NCBI GenBank assembly: GCA_028278345.1
Contig: JANQEL010000074.1
Coordinates: 1-39,311 of the forward strand
DNA from: Myxococcota bacterium
Lineage (GTDB): Bacteria > Myxococcota_A > UBA9160 > UBA4427
Length of the DNA: 39,311 bases
Direction of reading: 5' to 3'
The position numbers and the translations under genes were made by a program. Positions 22,313-30,140 of the stretch are shown in pieces; position 1 is the stretch's first letter, and each line of letters opens with the position of its first letter. The notes under the pieces were generated by a model that saw only the letters and a list, made by a program, of their open reading frames with translations, made no database searches and had not been told where the DNA came from.

Positions 22313-23091
22313 CGAATACGAACGACCCCACGCAGCAGTTCCGTCTCGACGGCAAGGTCGCGCTGGTCACCGGCGGAAGCCGCGGCCTCGGCAGGGAGAT
22401 GGTGATGGCCTTCGCGCGTTGCGGCGCCGACGTCGTCATCGCGAGCCGCAAGGAGGAGGCCTGCGTCCTGCTCGCCAAGGAAGTCGAGAACGAAACCGGC
22501 CAGCGTGCCCTGGGCGTCGGCGCTCACGTCGGCAAGTGGGAAGAGAACGAGGCGCTCGCGAAGCGCGCCCTCGATCACTTCGGCAAGGTCGATGTGTTGG
22601 TCAACAACGCGGGCATGTCGCCGGTGTACGACGGCGTCGGCTCGATCACCGAAGCGCTCTACGACAAGGTGATGGACGTGAACCTCAAGGGGCCCTTCCG
22701 CCTTTCGTGTGCGCTGGCCGAGTCGATGCTCGAAGGCGAAGGCGGCTCGATCCTGTTCGTGAGCAGTACGGCGGCCGTGCAGGCCACTCCGGGCGAGGTG
22801 CCGTACGGTGCAGCGAAGGCGGGGTTGCACAGCCTGACCAAGAGCCTCTCACGCACCTGGGCGCCCAAGATCCGGGTCAACTGCATCATGCCCGGCGCCT
22901 TCATGACGGACATCAGCAAGGCCTGGCCCGAGGCCATGGTCAAGGGACTCGAAAGCACGATCCCGATGGGTCGCGGCGGGCAGCCGAACGAGATCGTCGG
23001 CGCGGCCCTGTATCTCGCGAGCGCGGCCTCGGCGTACACGACGGGAACCGTCGTGAAGGTCGACGGCGGGTTCGCATTCGACATGGGATAG
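22309..23091 (+). CDS. SDR-family oxidoreductase
   Basis: 260-residue classical SDR. Seen: TGGSRGLG (21-28), ASRK (45-48) indicating NADP(H) preference, NNAG (99-102), catalytic Ser152, Tyr166 and Lys170 in PYGAAKAGL, and the C-terminal TGTVVKVDGGF. Nothing fixes the substrate; a 3-hydroxyacyl or secondary alcohol is likely. GTG start overlaps the oxidoreductase stop by 4 bp. Ten bp separate it from the kinase gene. Operon membership is well supported. Confidence 0.87.
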   Translation: MTNTNDPTQQFRLDGKVALVTGGSRGLGREMVMAFARCGADVVIASRKEEACVLLAKEVENETGQRALGVGAHVGKWEENEALAKRALDHFGKVDVLVNNAGMSPVYDGVGSITEALYDKVMDVNLKGPFRLSCALAESMLEGEGGSILFVSSTAAVQATPGEVPYGAAKAGLHSLTKSLSRTWAPKIRVNCIMPGAFMTDISKAWPEAMVKGLESTIPMGRGGQPNEIVGAALYLASAASAYTTGTVVKVDGGFAFDMG

Positions 23092-23101
23092 GAACGACAC
23101 C

Positions 23102-24235
23102 TTGCCCCCCGACATCGATACCGAGTTCGACCCCGAAGACGTCAAGAAGTCGAGTCGCGACCCGGAGGCGATGCGTGCCTCGCTCGAGCGCTGGCTCGCG
23201 ACCCAGCTCCCCGCCGATGCGAAGCCAACGGTGGGTGAAGTCTCGAGCCCCTCCGCAACCGGCATGTCGAGCGAGACCCTGCTCTTCGACGCCCGATGGA
23301 GCGAGGGCGGGAAGACGGTCGAACAGGCCTTCGTCGCCCGGGTCGAGCCCGACGCGAACGATTGCCCGGTCTTTCCCGCCTACGACCTCGATGCCCAGTA
23401 CAAGGTCATGCGCCACGTGCGCGAGAACAGCGGCGTGCCCGTGCCGGTGGTACGCTGGCTCGAAACCGACGCGAGCCACCTGGGTGCTCCCTTCTTCGTG
23501 ATGGAGCGGGCCGAGGGACGCGTTCCGCCCGATGTCCTCCCCTACCCCTTCGGCAGCTGGGTCACCGAGGCGAGCGCCGAAGAACGTCGGCAGCTGCAAG
23601 ACGAAAGCGTGGGCGTACTGGTCGACCTGCACACCATCGACGCGAGGGGCTCCGAGCTCGACTTCCTCGACTTCGATCTGCCCGGCGCGACCCCCCTCGA
23701 GCGACACTTCGAGAACCAGCGCCGCTTCTATCAGTGGGTACGCGGGGATCGTCGCCACCCGATCATCGAGCAGAGCTTCGCCTGGCTCGAAACGAACTGG
23801 CCGAGCGTCGAAGGCGAGGCCGTGATCAGCTGGGGCGACTCGCGCATCGGCAACATGATGTACGACGGATTCACTCCGAGCGCCGTACTCGATTGGGAGA
23901 TGGCCGCGCGTGGCCCACGCGAACTCGACGTGGCCTGGATGATCTTCCTGCACTGCTTCTTCCAGGAGATCGCGATCTCCGCGGGTCAAGAGGGGCTACC
24001 CGACTTCCTGCAGCCCGCCGACGTCGCGGCCACCTACCAGACACGCACCGGTATCGAACTCGCCCACCTCGACTGGTACCAGGTCTACGCGGGCCTGCGT
24101 CACGCGATCATCATGGCCCGCATCCACCAGCGCAGCGTGCACTTCGGCCAGGCCGAGTGGCCCGAAGACATCGACAGCGTGATCTACCACCGACCGACCC
24201 TCGAGAAGATGATCGACGGGAGTTGGTGGAAGTAG
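23102..24235 (+). CDS. Aminoglycoside-phosphotransferase/ACAD10-like kinase
   Basis: 377 residues, protein-kinase-like fold. N-lobe: FVARVEPDANDCPVFPAYDL, EYKV-type helix (QYKVMRHVRENSGVPVPVV), hinge FVMERAEG. C-lobe: catalytic loop VISWGDSRIGNM with Asp246 and Asn251, and metal-binding DWE (264-266). The usual H-G-D is W-G-D here (Trp244), common in this subfamily. ACAD10-type kinases phosphorylate 4-hydroxyacyl-CoA; a hydroxylated acyl substrate fits the neighbouring genes, by inference. TTG start at 23102 with AGGAAC 7 nt upstream; no ATG/GTG is nearer the conserved N-terminus. Confidence 0.82.
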   Translation: MPPDIDTEFDPEDVKKSSRDPEAMRASLERWLATQLPADAKPTVGEVSSPSATGMSSETLLFDARWSEGGKTVEQAFVARVEPDANDCPVFPAYDLDAQYKVMRHVRENSGVPVPVVRWLETDASHLGAPFFVMERAEGRVPPDVLPYPFGSWVTEASAEERRQLQDESVGVLVDLHTIDARGSELDFLDFDLPGATPLERHFENQRRFYQWVRGDRRHPIIEQSFAWLETNWPSVEGEAVISWGDSRIGNMMYDGFTPSAVLDWEMAARGPRELDVAWMIFLHCFFQEIAISAGQEGLPDFLQPADVAATYQTRTGIELAHLDWYQVYAGLRHAIIMARIHQRSVHFGQAEWPEDIDSVIYHRPTLEKMIDGSWWK

Positions 24236-24256
24236 CGACCCCGCGAGGATCCACCC

Positions 24257-25414
24257 ATGCCGAACCCGATCGGACAACTCGTCGCCGAGGACGAGCGCTT
24301 CAATCATCAGGTGGCCGACACCTTTGCGACGGTCGGCACGAGTGATCCGTCGTGGACCGAGAAGGTGTGCGCCATGGCGATGGCCCGCGACGGCAGCCTG
24401 CAGATCGGCTTCGGGCTCGGGAAGTACACCAACCGCAACGTGATCGACGCCTACGCGGCGCTGTCGCGCGGCAAGGAGCAGATCACCGTGCGAGCGAGCC
24501 GCAGCCTCGCGAGCGATCCCGAGCGCACGATCATCGGGCCGATCCACTACGAAGTCGTCGAGCCCCTGAAGAAGGTGCGCTTCCGGCTCGAGAAGAACGA
24601 CTGCCAACCCATCGCCTTCGATTGGCTCTTCGAAGCCGCGGTGCCGCCCTTCCTCGAAGAGCGCACGCACCTGCGCGCGCAGTTCCGCGTGATGAGCGAA
24701 CTCGTCCGCTACCACCAGACGGGGGTCGCCTCGGGTTGGATCGAACTCGACGGCGAGCGCCACGAGATGACTCCCGACAGCTGGGTCTCTACCCGCGATC
24801 ACAGCTGGGGGGTCCGCTACGACGTGGGCGTCCCCCCGGCCGACGTCGAGCCGCGCCCGAGCATCCCGCCGGGCGTCGGCTTCATGATGATCTGGTGCCC
24901 CGTACTGATGGAGCGCGACGACGGCTCGCGCTACGCGATGCACCTTCACTTCACGCGCTTCGAAGCCACGGGCTTCCAGCAGAAGATGGTGACGGCCCGC
25001 ATCGAGCATCCCGATGGACTCGAGGAGGTGATCGCCGACATCGATCCGCACCTCGCCTTCGACAAGGTCAACCGACGGCTACTGGGCGGCCACCTCGATT
25101 GCACGATGGCGGACGGCGAGGCGCGAAGGCTCGACATCGAAGTACTCGGCGACACCGGCGTGCACCTGGGTGCTGGTCTCTACTTCGGTTTCGACGGCCA
25201 CCACCACGGCGAGTGGCGCGGCGAGTTTCACATCGATGGCGAGCGCATCGAAGACTGCACCACCCCCGAGCAGGCACGCCGCCTGCATCAGATTCGTGAC
25301 ACGGCGATTCGCGTCGTCGACCGTTCGAATGGGGCGATCGGCTACGGAAATTGTCAACCGATCGCCGCAGGCCCGTGGGCCGAGCTCGGACTCGAAGACG
25401 ATTCGTGGATGTAG
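24257..25414 (+). CDS. Conserved beta-rich protein of unknown function (lipocalin/CrtC-like)
   Basis: 385 residues, no signal peptide or membrane segment. Two beta-rich halves: about 1-190 (TEKVCAMAMARDGSLQIGFGLGKYTNRNVID, YEVVEPLKKVRFRLEKND) and 200-385 (ARIEHPDGLEEVIADIDP, LHFTRFEATGFQQ). The central WVSTRDHSWGVRYDVG recalls the RDHSWG motif seen in tocopherol-cyclase/carotenoid-hydratase-like proteins of two lipocalin-like domains. I do not recognise an enzyme; lipid binding or isoprenoid modification is an inference. GAGGAT lies about 8 nt before the ATG. It is placed between the kinase and DUF3556 genes, with the same strand and tight spacing. Confidence 0.72.
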   Translation: MPNPIGQLVAEDERFNHQVADTFATVGTSDPSWTEKVCAMAMARDGSLQIGFGLGKYTNRNVIDAYAALSRGKEQITVRASRSLASDPERTIIGPIHYEVVEPLKKVRFRLEKNDCQPIAFDWLFEAAVPPFLEERTHLRAQFRVMSELVRYHQTGVASGWIELDGERHEMTPDSWVSTRDHSWGVRYDVGVPPADVEPRPSIPPGVGFMMIWCPVLMERDDGSRYAMHLHFTRFEATGFQQKMVTARIEHPDGLEEVIADIDPHLAFDKVNRRLLGGHLDCTMADGEARRLDIEVLGDTGVHLGAGLYFGFDGHHHGEWRGEFHIDGERIEDCTTPEQARRLHQIRDTAIRVVDRSNGAIGYGNCQPIAAGPWAELGLEDDSWM

Positions 25415-25519
25415 GCATACCGGCGGTGTAGAGAGAGGGCCACGAAGCGCAGCAACGCGAGCTGAAAACGCACGCGATCGCGAGCCGCACCCGCCCACCG
25501 CGGGCTAGCTTGCTTCCTC

Positions 25520-27229
25520 ATGACTGCCAGCGCCCCCGACCTTCCGCCCTACGAGCCGCGACGCGTCCTCGACGCGCCCTTCCCCGAGCGCGTCCGCATG
25601 GCGTGCCAGACGTGGGCGAACGAGAGCCCGAACCGCCCCGAAGTGATGGCCCTGTACTGGGGCAAGTACTTCTTCGTGTTGATCGGCATGTGGGCCTTCT
25701 GGTGCAGCTTCAACGCGGGCTACCCGGGCTTCTTCTCCTTCGCCGACTGGACCTTCACCAACGAGGCCTTCAAGAAGGCGATGGTATGGTCGATGTGCTG
25801 GGAGCTCTTCGGTTTCGGCTGCGGCTGGGGGCCGATGAACGCCCGCTTCGACAAGTGGTATGGCGGCTATCGCCACTTCGCCCGGGTCGGCACGATCAAG
25901 CATCCCCTCTTCCTCGGCGTGCCGCTGATCGGCGGGCAGACGCGCGGCTGGCTGGACGTGACCCTCTACGTCGCGAACCAGATCCTGCTACTTCGCGTGC
26001 TGATCGCGCCGGAAGTCACGGCGGAGCTGCTCTTCCCCTGCTTCGTACTGGTCGCCGTCAACGGCGTGCTCGACAAGACGCTCATGCTCGTCGCACGCTA
26101 CGAGCACTACTGGATCGTGATGGCCGCCATGACCTTCGCGGCCATGGACGACCTGTGGATCTCGGGCGCCAAGATCACCTGGTCGTTCATCTGGATCTGG
26201 GCGGCGGTGTCGAAGTGGAATGCCCACTTCCCCTCCGTGATCATGTTCATGATGAACAACGGGCCCTTCTTTCCCAAGATGTTGAAGAAGAGCCTGTTCA
26301 AGGATTTCCCGAACGACCTGCGCGCCTCGGGCTTCGCCGAGAAGATGGCATGGTTCGGACACGCCTCGGAGTTGGCGATCCCCATCATCCTGCTGATCGC
26401 CGCCCTCACGGGAAGCACCTGGCTGCTGCTCGCCGGCTGCATCCTCTTCACGGGCTTCCACACCTTCATCGGCACGAACAACCCGAACGGCATGCCGGTG
26501 GAGTGGAACATCTTGATGATCTACGGCGGTTGGTTCCTCTTCTGGTTCAACCCTGACGTGTCGGTCTCCGACATGACCGCGATGCCGCTGCTGCTCGGCG
26601 CGATGCTGTTCTCCCTGGTCGCCGTGCCGACCTTCGGCAACTTCGTCCCTTCGCGCGTCTCGTTTCTGCCCTCGATGCGGTACTACGCCGGCAACTGGGC
26701 CTACAACATCTGGCTCTTCAAGAAGGGCGACTACACGGAGAAGCTCGCCAAGCTCAAGAAGACGAGTCGCACCGTGAACGAGCAGCTCGAAGAGATCCTC
26801 GAAGATCCGGACGAACTGGGCTTCGCCAAGGTCATGATGATGGTCAGCCGCTTCATGCACTTCCAGGGCCGGCCGCTCTTCGAAGCCCTGCCCGTCGCCG
26901 TCGACGATATCGACGACTACGACTGGCTCGAGGGCGAGGTCTTCGGCGGCATGGTGTTGGGTTGGAACTTCGGCGATGGCCACCTCAACAACGACAGCCT
27001 GCTGCGCGCGATCCAGCCGACCTGCGGTTTCGATGAGGGCGAGGTGCGCGTCATCTGCGTCGAGTCCCAACCGCTGTGGGGCCCGACGATGCACTGGCGG
27101 GTGCACGATCCCGTGAAGGGCTTGATCGCCGAAGGCAAGACGAAGATGGCCGACTACACCGAGCACCAGCCCTGGCCCACGGGCGACGTCGCCAGGGCGC
27201 TCTCGAAGGGACAACCCGCGGCGACTTGA
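25520..27229 (+). CDS. DUF3556 polytopic membrane protein
   Basis: 569 residues. N-terminal 50 residues cytosolic (DLPPYEPRRVLDAPF), then about nine hydrophobic helices between 48 and 390 (e.g. YFFVLIGMWAFWCSF, SFIWIWAAVSKWN, ELAIPIILLIAALTG, NILMIYGGWFLFWF), then a soluble C-terminal domain (about 400-569). The pattern LPPYEP near the start, MVWSMCWELFGFGCGWGPMNARF and the membrane layout match DUF3556, a family known mainly from mycobacteria, with no assigned activity. Distant similarity to HTTM/gamma-carboxylase-type membrane domains is possible. The start codon has no strong ribosome-binding site. It is the only membrane component of the cluster and may carry or act on the hydrophobic substrate. 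Confidence 0.8.
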   Translation: MTASAPDLPPYEPRRVLDAPFPERVRMACQTWANESPNRPEVMALYWGKYFFVLIGMWAFWCSFNAGYPGFFSFADWTFTNEAFKKAMVWSMCWELFGFGCGWGPMNARFDKWYGGYRHFARVGTIKHPLFLGVPLIGGQTRGWLDVTLYVANQILLLRVLIAPEVTAELLFPCFVLVAVNGVLDKTLMLVARYEHYWIVMAAMTFAAMDDLWISGAKITWSFIWIWAAVSKWNAHFPSVIMFMMNNGPFFPKMLKKSLFKDFPNDLRASGFAEKMAWFGHASELAIPIILLIAALTGSTWLLLAGCILFTGFHTFIGTNNPNGMPVEWNILMIYGGWFLFWFNPDVSVSDMTAMPLLLGAMLFSLVAVPTFGNFVPSRVSFLPSMRYYAGNWAYNIWLFKKGDYTEKLAKLKKTSRTVNEQLEEILEDPDELGFAKVMMMVSRFMHFQGRPLFEALPVAVDDIDDYDWLEGEVFGGMVLGWNFGDGHLNNDSLLRAIQPTCGFDEGEVRVICVESQPLWGPTMHWRVHDPVKGLIAEGKTKMADYTEHQPWPTGDVARALSKGQPAAT

Positions 27230-27282
27230 AGCGGCGCGTTTCCTGGGCGACCGTCAACCGACGCCCGAACAGGAGACGCGAA

Positions 27283-28695
27283 ATGTCCGACTACACCCTC
27301 ACGATCGACGGCCAGGCTGTCGCCGGCGAAAAGACCTTCGGCGTGGTGAACCCCGCCACGGAAGAGATCTGGGCCGAGTGCCCCGACGCGACGCGCGAAC
27401 AACTCGATGCAGCCGTCGCCGCGGCGAACGCCGCCTTTCCGGCCTGGAGTCGCACGCCCCTCGAAGAGCGCCGGGCGCTCCTGAACGCGATGGCGGATCG
27501 CGTGCAGGAACACACGGCCGAGCTGGCCGGCATCCTGGTCCGCGAACAGGGCAAGAGCCTCGCCAACGCGATGTTCGAAGCCACGGGAACCGCGATGTGG
27601 TTCCGCGCGATCGCGGCGATCGATCTCCCCACCGAGGTCATCCAGGAAGACGACGACATCCGGGTCGAACTCCACCACAAGCCAATCGGCGTGGTGGGCG
27701 CGATCACGCCGTGGAACTTCCCGCTCCTGCTCTCGATCTGGAAGGTGGCGCCAGCCCTGGTCACGGGGAACACCATGGTGCTGAAGCCCTCCCCCTACAC
27801 GCCGCTCGCGGTGCTGAAGTTCGGCGAGATCGTGCGCGACATCGTGCCCGCAGGCGTCCTGAACGTGGTCGCCGGCGGCGACGAACTCGGGCGTTGGATG
27901 ACCGAGCACGACGACATCCACAAGATCTCCTTCACGGGTTCTGGCCCCACGGGCAAGAAGATCATGGCGAGTGCGTCGGGGAGCCTGAAGCGCATCACCC
28001 TCGAACTCGGAGGCAACGACCCGGCCATCCTGCGCGCCGACACCAACGTCGACGAGGTGATCGATCCCATCTTCGACATGGCCTTCCAGAACAGCGGCCA
28101 GGTCTGCGGCGCCATCAAGCGGCTGTACGTGCACGATGACATCTACGACGAGGTCTGCGAGAAGCTCGCCGCGAAGGCGCAGACGCGCACGGTGGGCGAT
28201 GGCCTCGCAGAAGGCACCGACTACGGGCCCGTCCAGAACAAGATGCAGTACGACATCGTCTGCGACCTCGCGAAGAGCGTGAAGGAAGAAGGCGGCCGCT
28301 TCCTCTGCGGTGGCGAACCGACGGAGGGCAAGGGCTACTTCTTCCCCCTCACGATCGTGGCCGATCTCACGGACGGTTCGCGCCTCGTCGACGAAGAACC
28401 CTTCGGCCCCATCCTGCCGATCATTCGATTCACGGATGACGACGACGTGATCCGCCGCGCGAACGACACCTCCTTCGGCCTCGGCGGATCGGTGTGGAGC
28501 GGCGATGCCGAGAAGGCCACCGAGATGGCGAGCCAGCTCGAGACGGGGTCGGCCTGGGTGAACCAGCACTTCAACCTCTCCCCCTTCCTGCCCTTCGGCG
28601 GCGTGAAGGAGTCGGGCATGGGGGTGGAGAACGGTCCCTGGGGTCTGGCTGAGTTCACCACCAAACAGGTGCTGAACATCAAGAAGGCTTCATGA
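27283..28695 (+). CDS. NAD(P)+-dependent aldehyde dehydrogenase
   Basis: 470 residues, full-length ALDH. Seen: PWNF with Asn145, Lys168 in LKPS, cofactor loop FTGSGPTGKK (217-226), general base Glu241 in LELGGND, catalytic Cys275 in NSGQVCGAIKR, and EEPFGPILP. It oxidises an aldehyde to the acid. An in-frame ATG upstream at 27076 lies within the DUF3556 gene; the ATG at 27283 has AGGAG 7 nt before it. Its stop overlaps the start of the Cys-rich lipoprotein gene (ATGA). In context it would finish oxidation of an alcohol made by the cluster. Confidence 0.9.
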   Translation: MSDYTLTIDGQAVAGEKTFGVVNPATEEIWAECPDATREQLDAAVAAANAAFPAWSRTPLEERRALLNAMADRVQEHTAELAGILVREQGKSLANAMFEATGTAMWFRAIAAIDLPTEVIQEDDDIRVELHHKPIGVVGAITPWNFPLLLSIWKVAPALVTGNTMVLKPSPYTPLAVLKFGEIVRDIVPAGVLNVVAGGDELGRWMTEHDDIHKISFTGSGPTGKKIMASASGSLKRITLELGGNDPAILRADTNVDEVIDPIFDMAFQNSGQVCGAIKRLYVHDDIYDEVCEKLAAKAQTRTVGDGLAEGTDYGPVQNKMQYDIVCDLAKSVKEEGGRFLCGGEPTEGKGYFFPLTIVADLTDGSRLVDEEPFGPILPIIRFTDDDDVIRRANDTSFGLGGSVWSGDAEKATEMASQLETGSAWVNQHFNLSPFLPFGGVKESGMGVENGPWGLAEFTTKQVLNIKKAS

Positions 28696-28943
28696 GTCGC
28701 TGGATCACGATCGTCGCGCTCGCGCTATGCGTCGCGATCGCCCTTTCGTGTCAGGACGACGGAGACGCCGGGGACCGGAACTTCTGCCTCGAAGGTGTCG
28801 AATGCACCGATTGCGGAGTGGGCGGTGACTGCGCCCTGGTTCCCGACGATTGCGATGCAGGAGAGACCCAGATGTGTGTCGGTCCCGACTTTTTCGATCT
28901 CGACGACGAAGCCGGCCGCTGTGTGCTCTGCGTCGAGGACTAG
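28692..28943 (+). CDS. Small Cys-rich lipoprotein
   Basis: 83 residues. Signal peptide MSRWITIVALALCVAIALSC ends in the lipobox ALSC; Cys20 would be lipidated. The mature 63 residues contain eight more Cys (32, 38, 41, 47, 54, 62, 77, 80), an even number that could form four disulfides, and are strongly acidic. The four central ones sit in a knottin-like spacing (ECTDCGVGGDCALVPDDC). The family is not recognised. The ATG overlaps the aldehyde dehydrogenase stop (ATGA), so expression is coupled to the cluster. Confidence 0.72.
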   Translation: MSRWITIVALALCVAIALSCQDDGDAGDRNFCLEGVECTDCGVGGDCALVPDDCDAGETQMCVGPDFFDLDDEAGRCVLCVED

Positions 28944-28949
28944 GAGCCC

Positions 28950-28955
28950 TATACT
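28950..28955 (+). promoter_or_regulatory. Putative -10 box (TATACT) of the sorting-signal protein gene
   Basis: TATACT, five of six bases of the -10 consensus, 33 nt before the ATG at 28989; GAGG at 28976-28979 can serve as ribosome-binding site. No clear -35. Confidence 0.3.
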
Positions 28956-28988
28956 TCGACCCGCCCTGGGGATTCGAGGTCGGGTTCC

Positions 28989-30140
28989 ATGCTCCTCACG
29001 CTGCGACTGACACGTCTGCTCATCTCCATTGGCCTCCTCGCCGGCCTGGCGACGATGGCTTCGGCGACGGTGCACCCGCTGAGTGGCAACGCGCGCTTCC
29101 AGATCGGGGATGGCCTGCCGATCCCCGGTACGCTCTACCTCGCCGCGCCGGAGGGCAAGATCGAGGTCGCAGCCGGTGCGGTCGTGAACCAGACCGGTAG
29201 CGACCCCATGCCGCTGAAGGTTCCGGAAGGAAGTCTAGAGTGGACGCCCGTCCCGTTCATCGTCCCGGTGGCCTCGAACAACAGCGCGGTCTTCTTCCAG
29301 GTTCTGACGTCGATCGGCGTGACCATCCCGTACGCATCGAGCCCCACTCTTTCGGCGGGGAAGCGCACGGGGGCGGCAACCGTGTCCTATTGCCCGGGTC
29401 AGACGGTGACGCCAACCGGGAACCCGGGTTGTGCAAGTGGCGTCGCTGCAGCGCACGGCAGCGTGAAGGGCATCATGATCTACACCGCCACTGGCGCGCA
29501 GTTCGGCGGTCCGATGGGCGTGCGAATGTACGGTCGTTCGGATCTTGCGATCAACGTCCTGATGACCCCGTTCACGATGTGCAACAACTGCATTGCCTTC
29601 ATGGCACTCGCAAGCCCCAACTCGACCAGCAACGGAGGGATCGGACACGCGTTCATCGCCGGTTCCTCCGGAGCAACAACGCCCGGTGCAGCTCCAATAC
29701 CCGGCCGATTGACCGTGACCGGCGTCACCGGCTTCGGCGCAATCACGGCCGCGATGATCACACCCAACAGCAGCCCCGGCCTTCCGAATCCCGGAACGAG
29801 CTTCGGCGGCCCGTGGACCACGGGCCGCCTGGAACTCTCTGCACCCCTGGCGCTGGGCATGGCCGAGATCTTCACGCTCACGGGCAGTGACGCCCGCGTG
29901 AGCGGCGTGGGATCGATCTCCCTCGTAGGAGGCAGCCTTTCGAACCGCGCGATCACCGGCCCCAACGCCAACCGAGGCTGGCTCAACCTGACAATCGGAC
30001 CGGCGCTGGGCGCCCTTCCTTCGATGGGCGGACTCGGAACTACGGCGTTGGTCGTTCTGATCAGCCTGGCCGGTGGCTACACCGCGAGAAAGCGCTCTAT
30101 CCGTTCGCGACGGAGCGACGGCGGATCGCCAACGCCGTAA
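28989..30140 (+). CDS. Exported protein with C-terminal sorting-type tail
   Basis: 383 residues. Signal peptide ending MASA-TVHP (near residue 26). The mature protein is Gly/Ala/Thr/Pro-rich and beta-like (TLYLAAPEGKIEVAAGAVV, GRLTVTGVTGFGAITAAM), with four Cys in two pairs (YCPGQ...GCASG and MCNNC). The C-terminus has the tripartite plan of exosortase-type sorting signals: short motif LPSMGGLG, one hydrophobic helix (TTALVVLISLAGGY) and an Arg/Lys-rich tail (RKRSIRSRR). It lacks the PEP motif; it may be a variant such as IPTL- or LPxxG-CTERM. The last 44 bp overlap the convergent PEP-CTERM gene. No function recognised. Confidence 0.75.
   Translation: MLLTLRLTRLLISIGLLAGLATMASATVHPLSGNARFQIGDGLPIPGTLYLAAPEGKIEVAAGAVVNQTGSDPMPLKVPEGSLEWTPVPFIVPVASNNSAVFFQVLTSIGVTIPYASSPTLSAGKRTGAATVSYCPGQTVTPTGNPGCASGVAAAHGSVKGIMIYTATGAQFGGPMGVRMYGRSDLAINVLMTPFTMCNNCIAFMALASPNSTSNGGIGHAFIAGSSGATTPGAAPIPGRLTVTGVTGFGAITAAMITPNSSPGLPNPGTSFGGPWTTGRLELSAPLALGMAEIFTLTGSDARVSGVGSISLVGGSLSNRAITGPNANRGWLNLTIGPALGALPSMGGLGTTALVVLISLAGGYTARKRSIRSRRSDGGSPTP

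Noticed and set aside
27154..28569. 471-codon minus-strand frame opposite the aldehyde dehydrogenase
   Set aside because: Shadow of a gene with all ALDH catalytic motifs; the product is His/Asp/Val-rich without a fold pattern.
28989..30140. Horizontal transfer of the Gly/Thr-rich surface protein gene
   Set aside because: Composition differs from neighbours but is explained by its low-complexity surface-protein content; no flanking repeats or mobility genes are visible.
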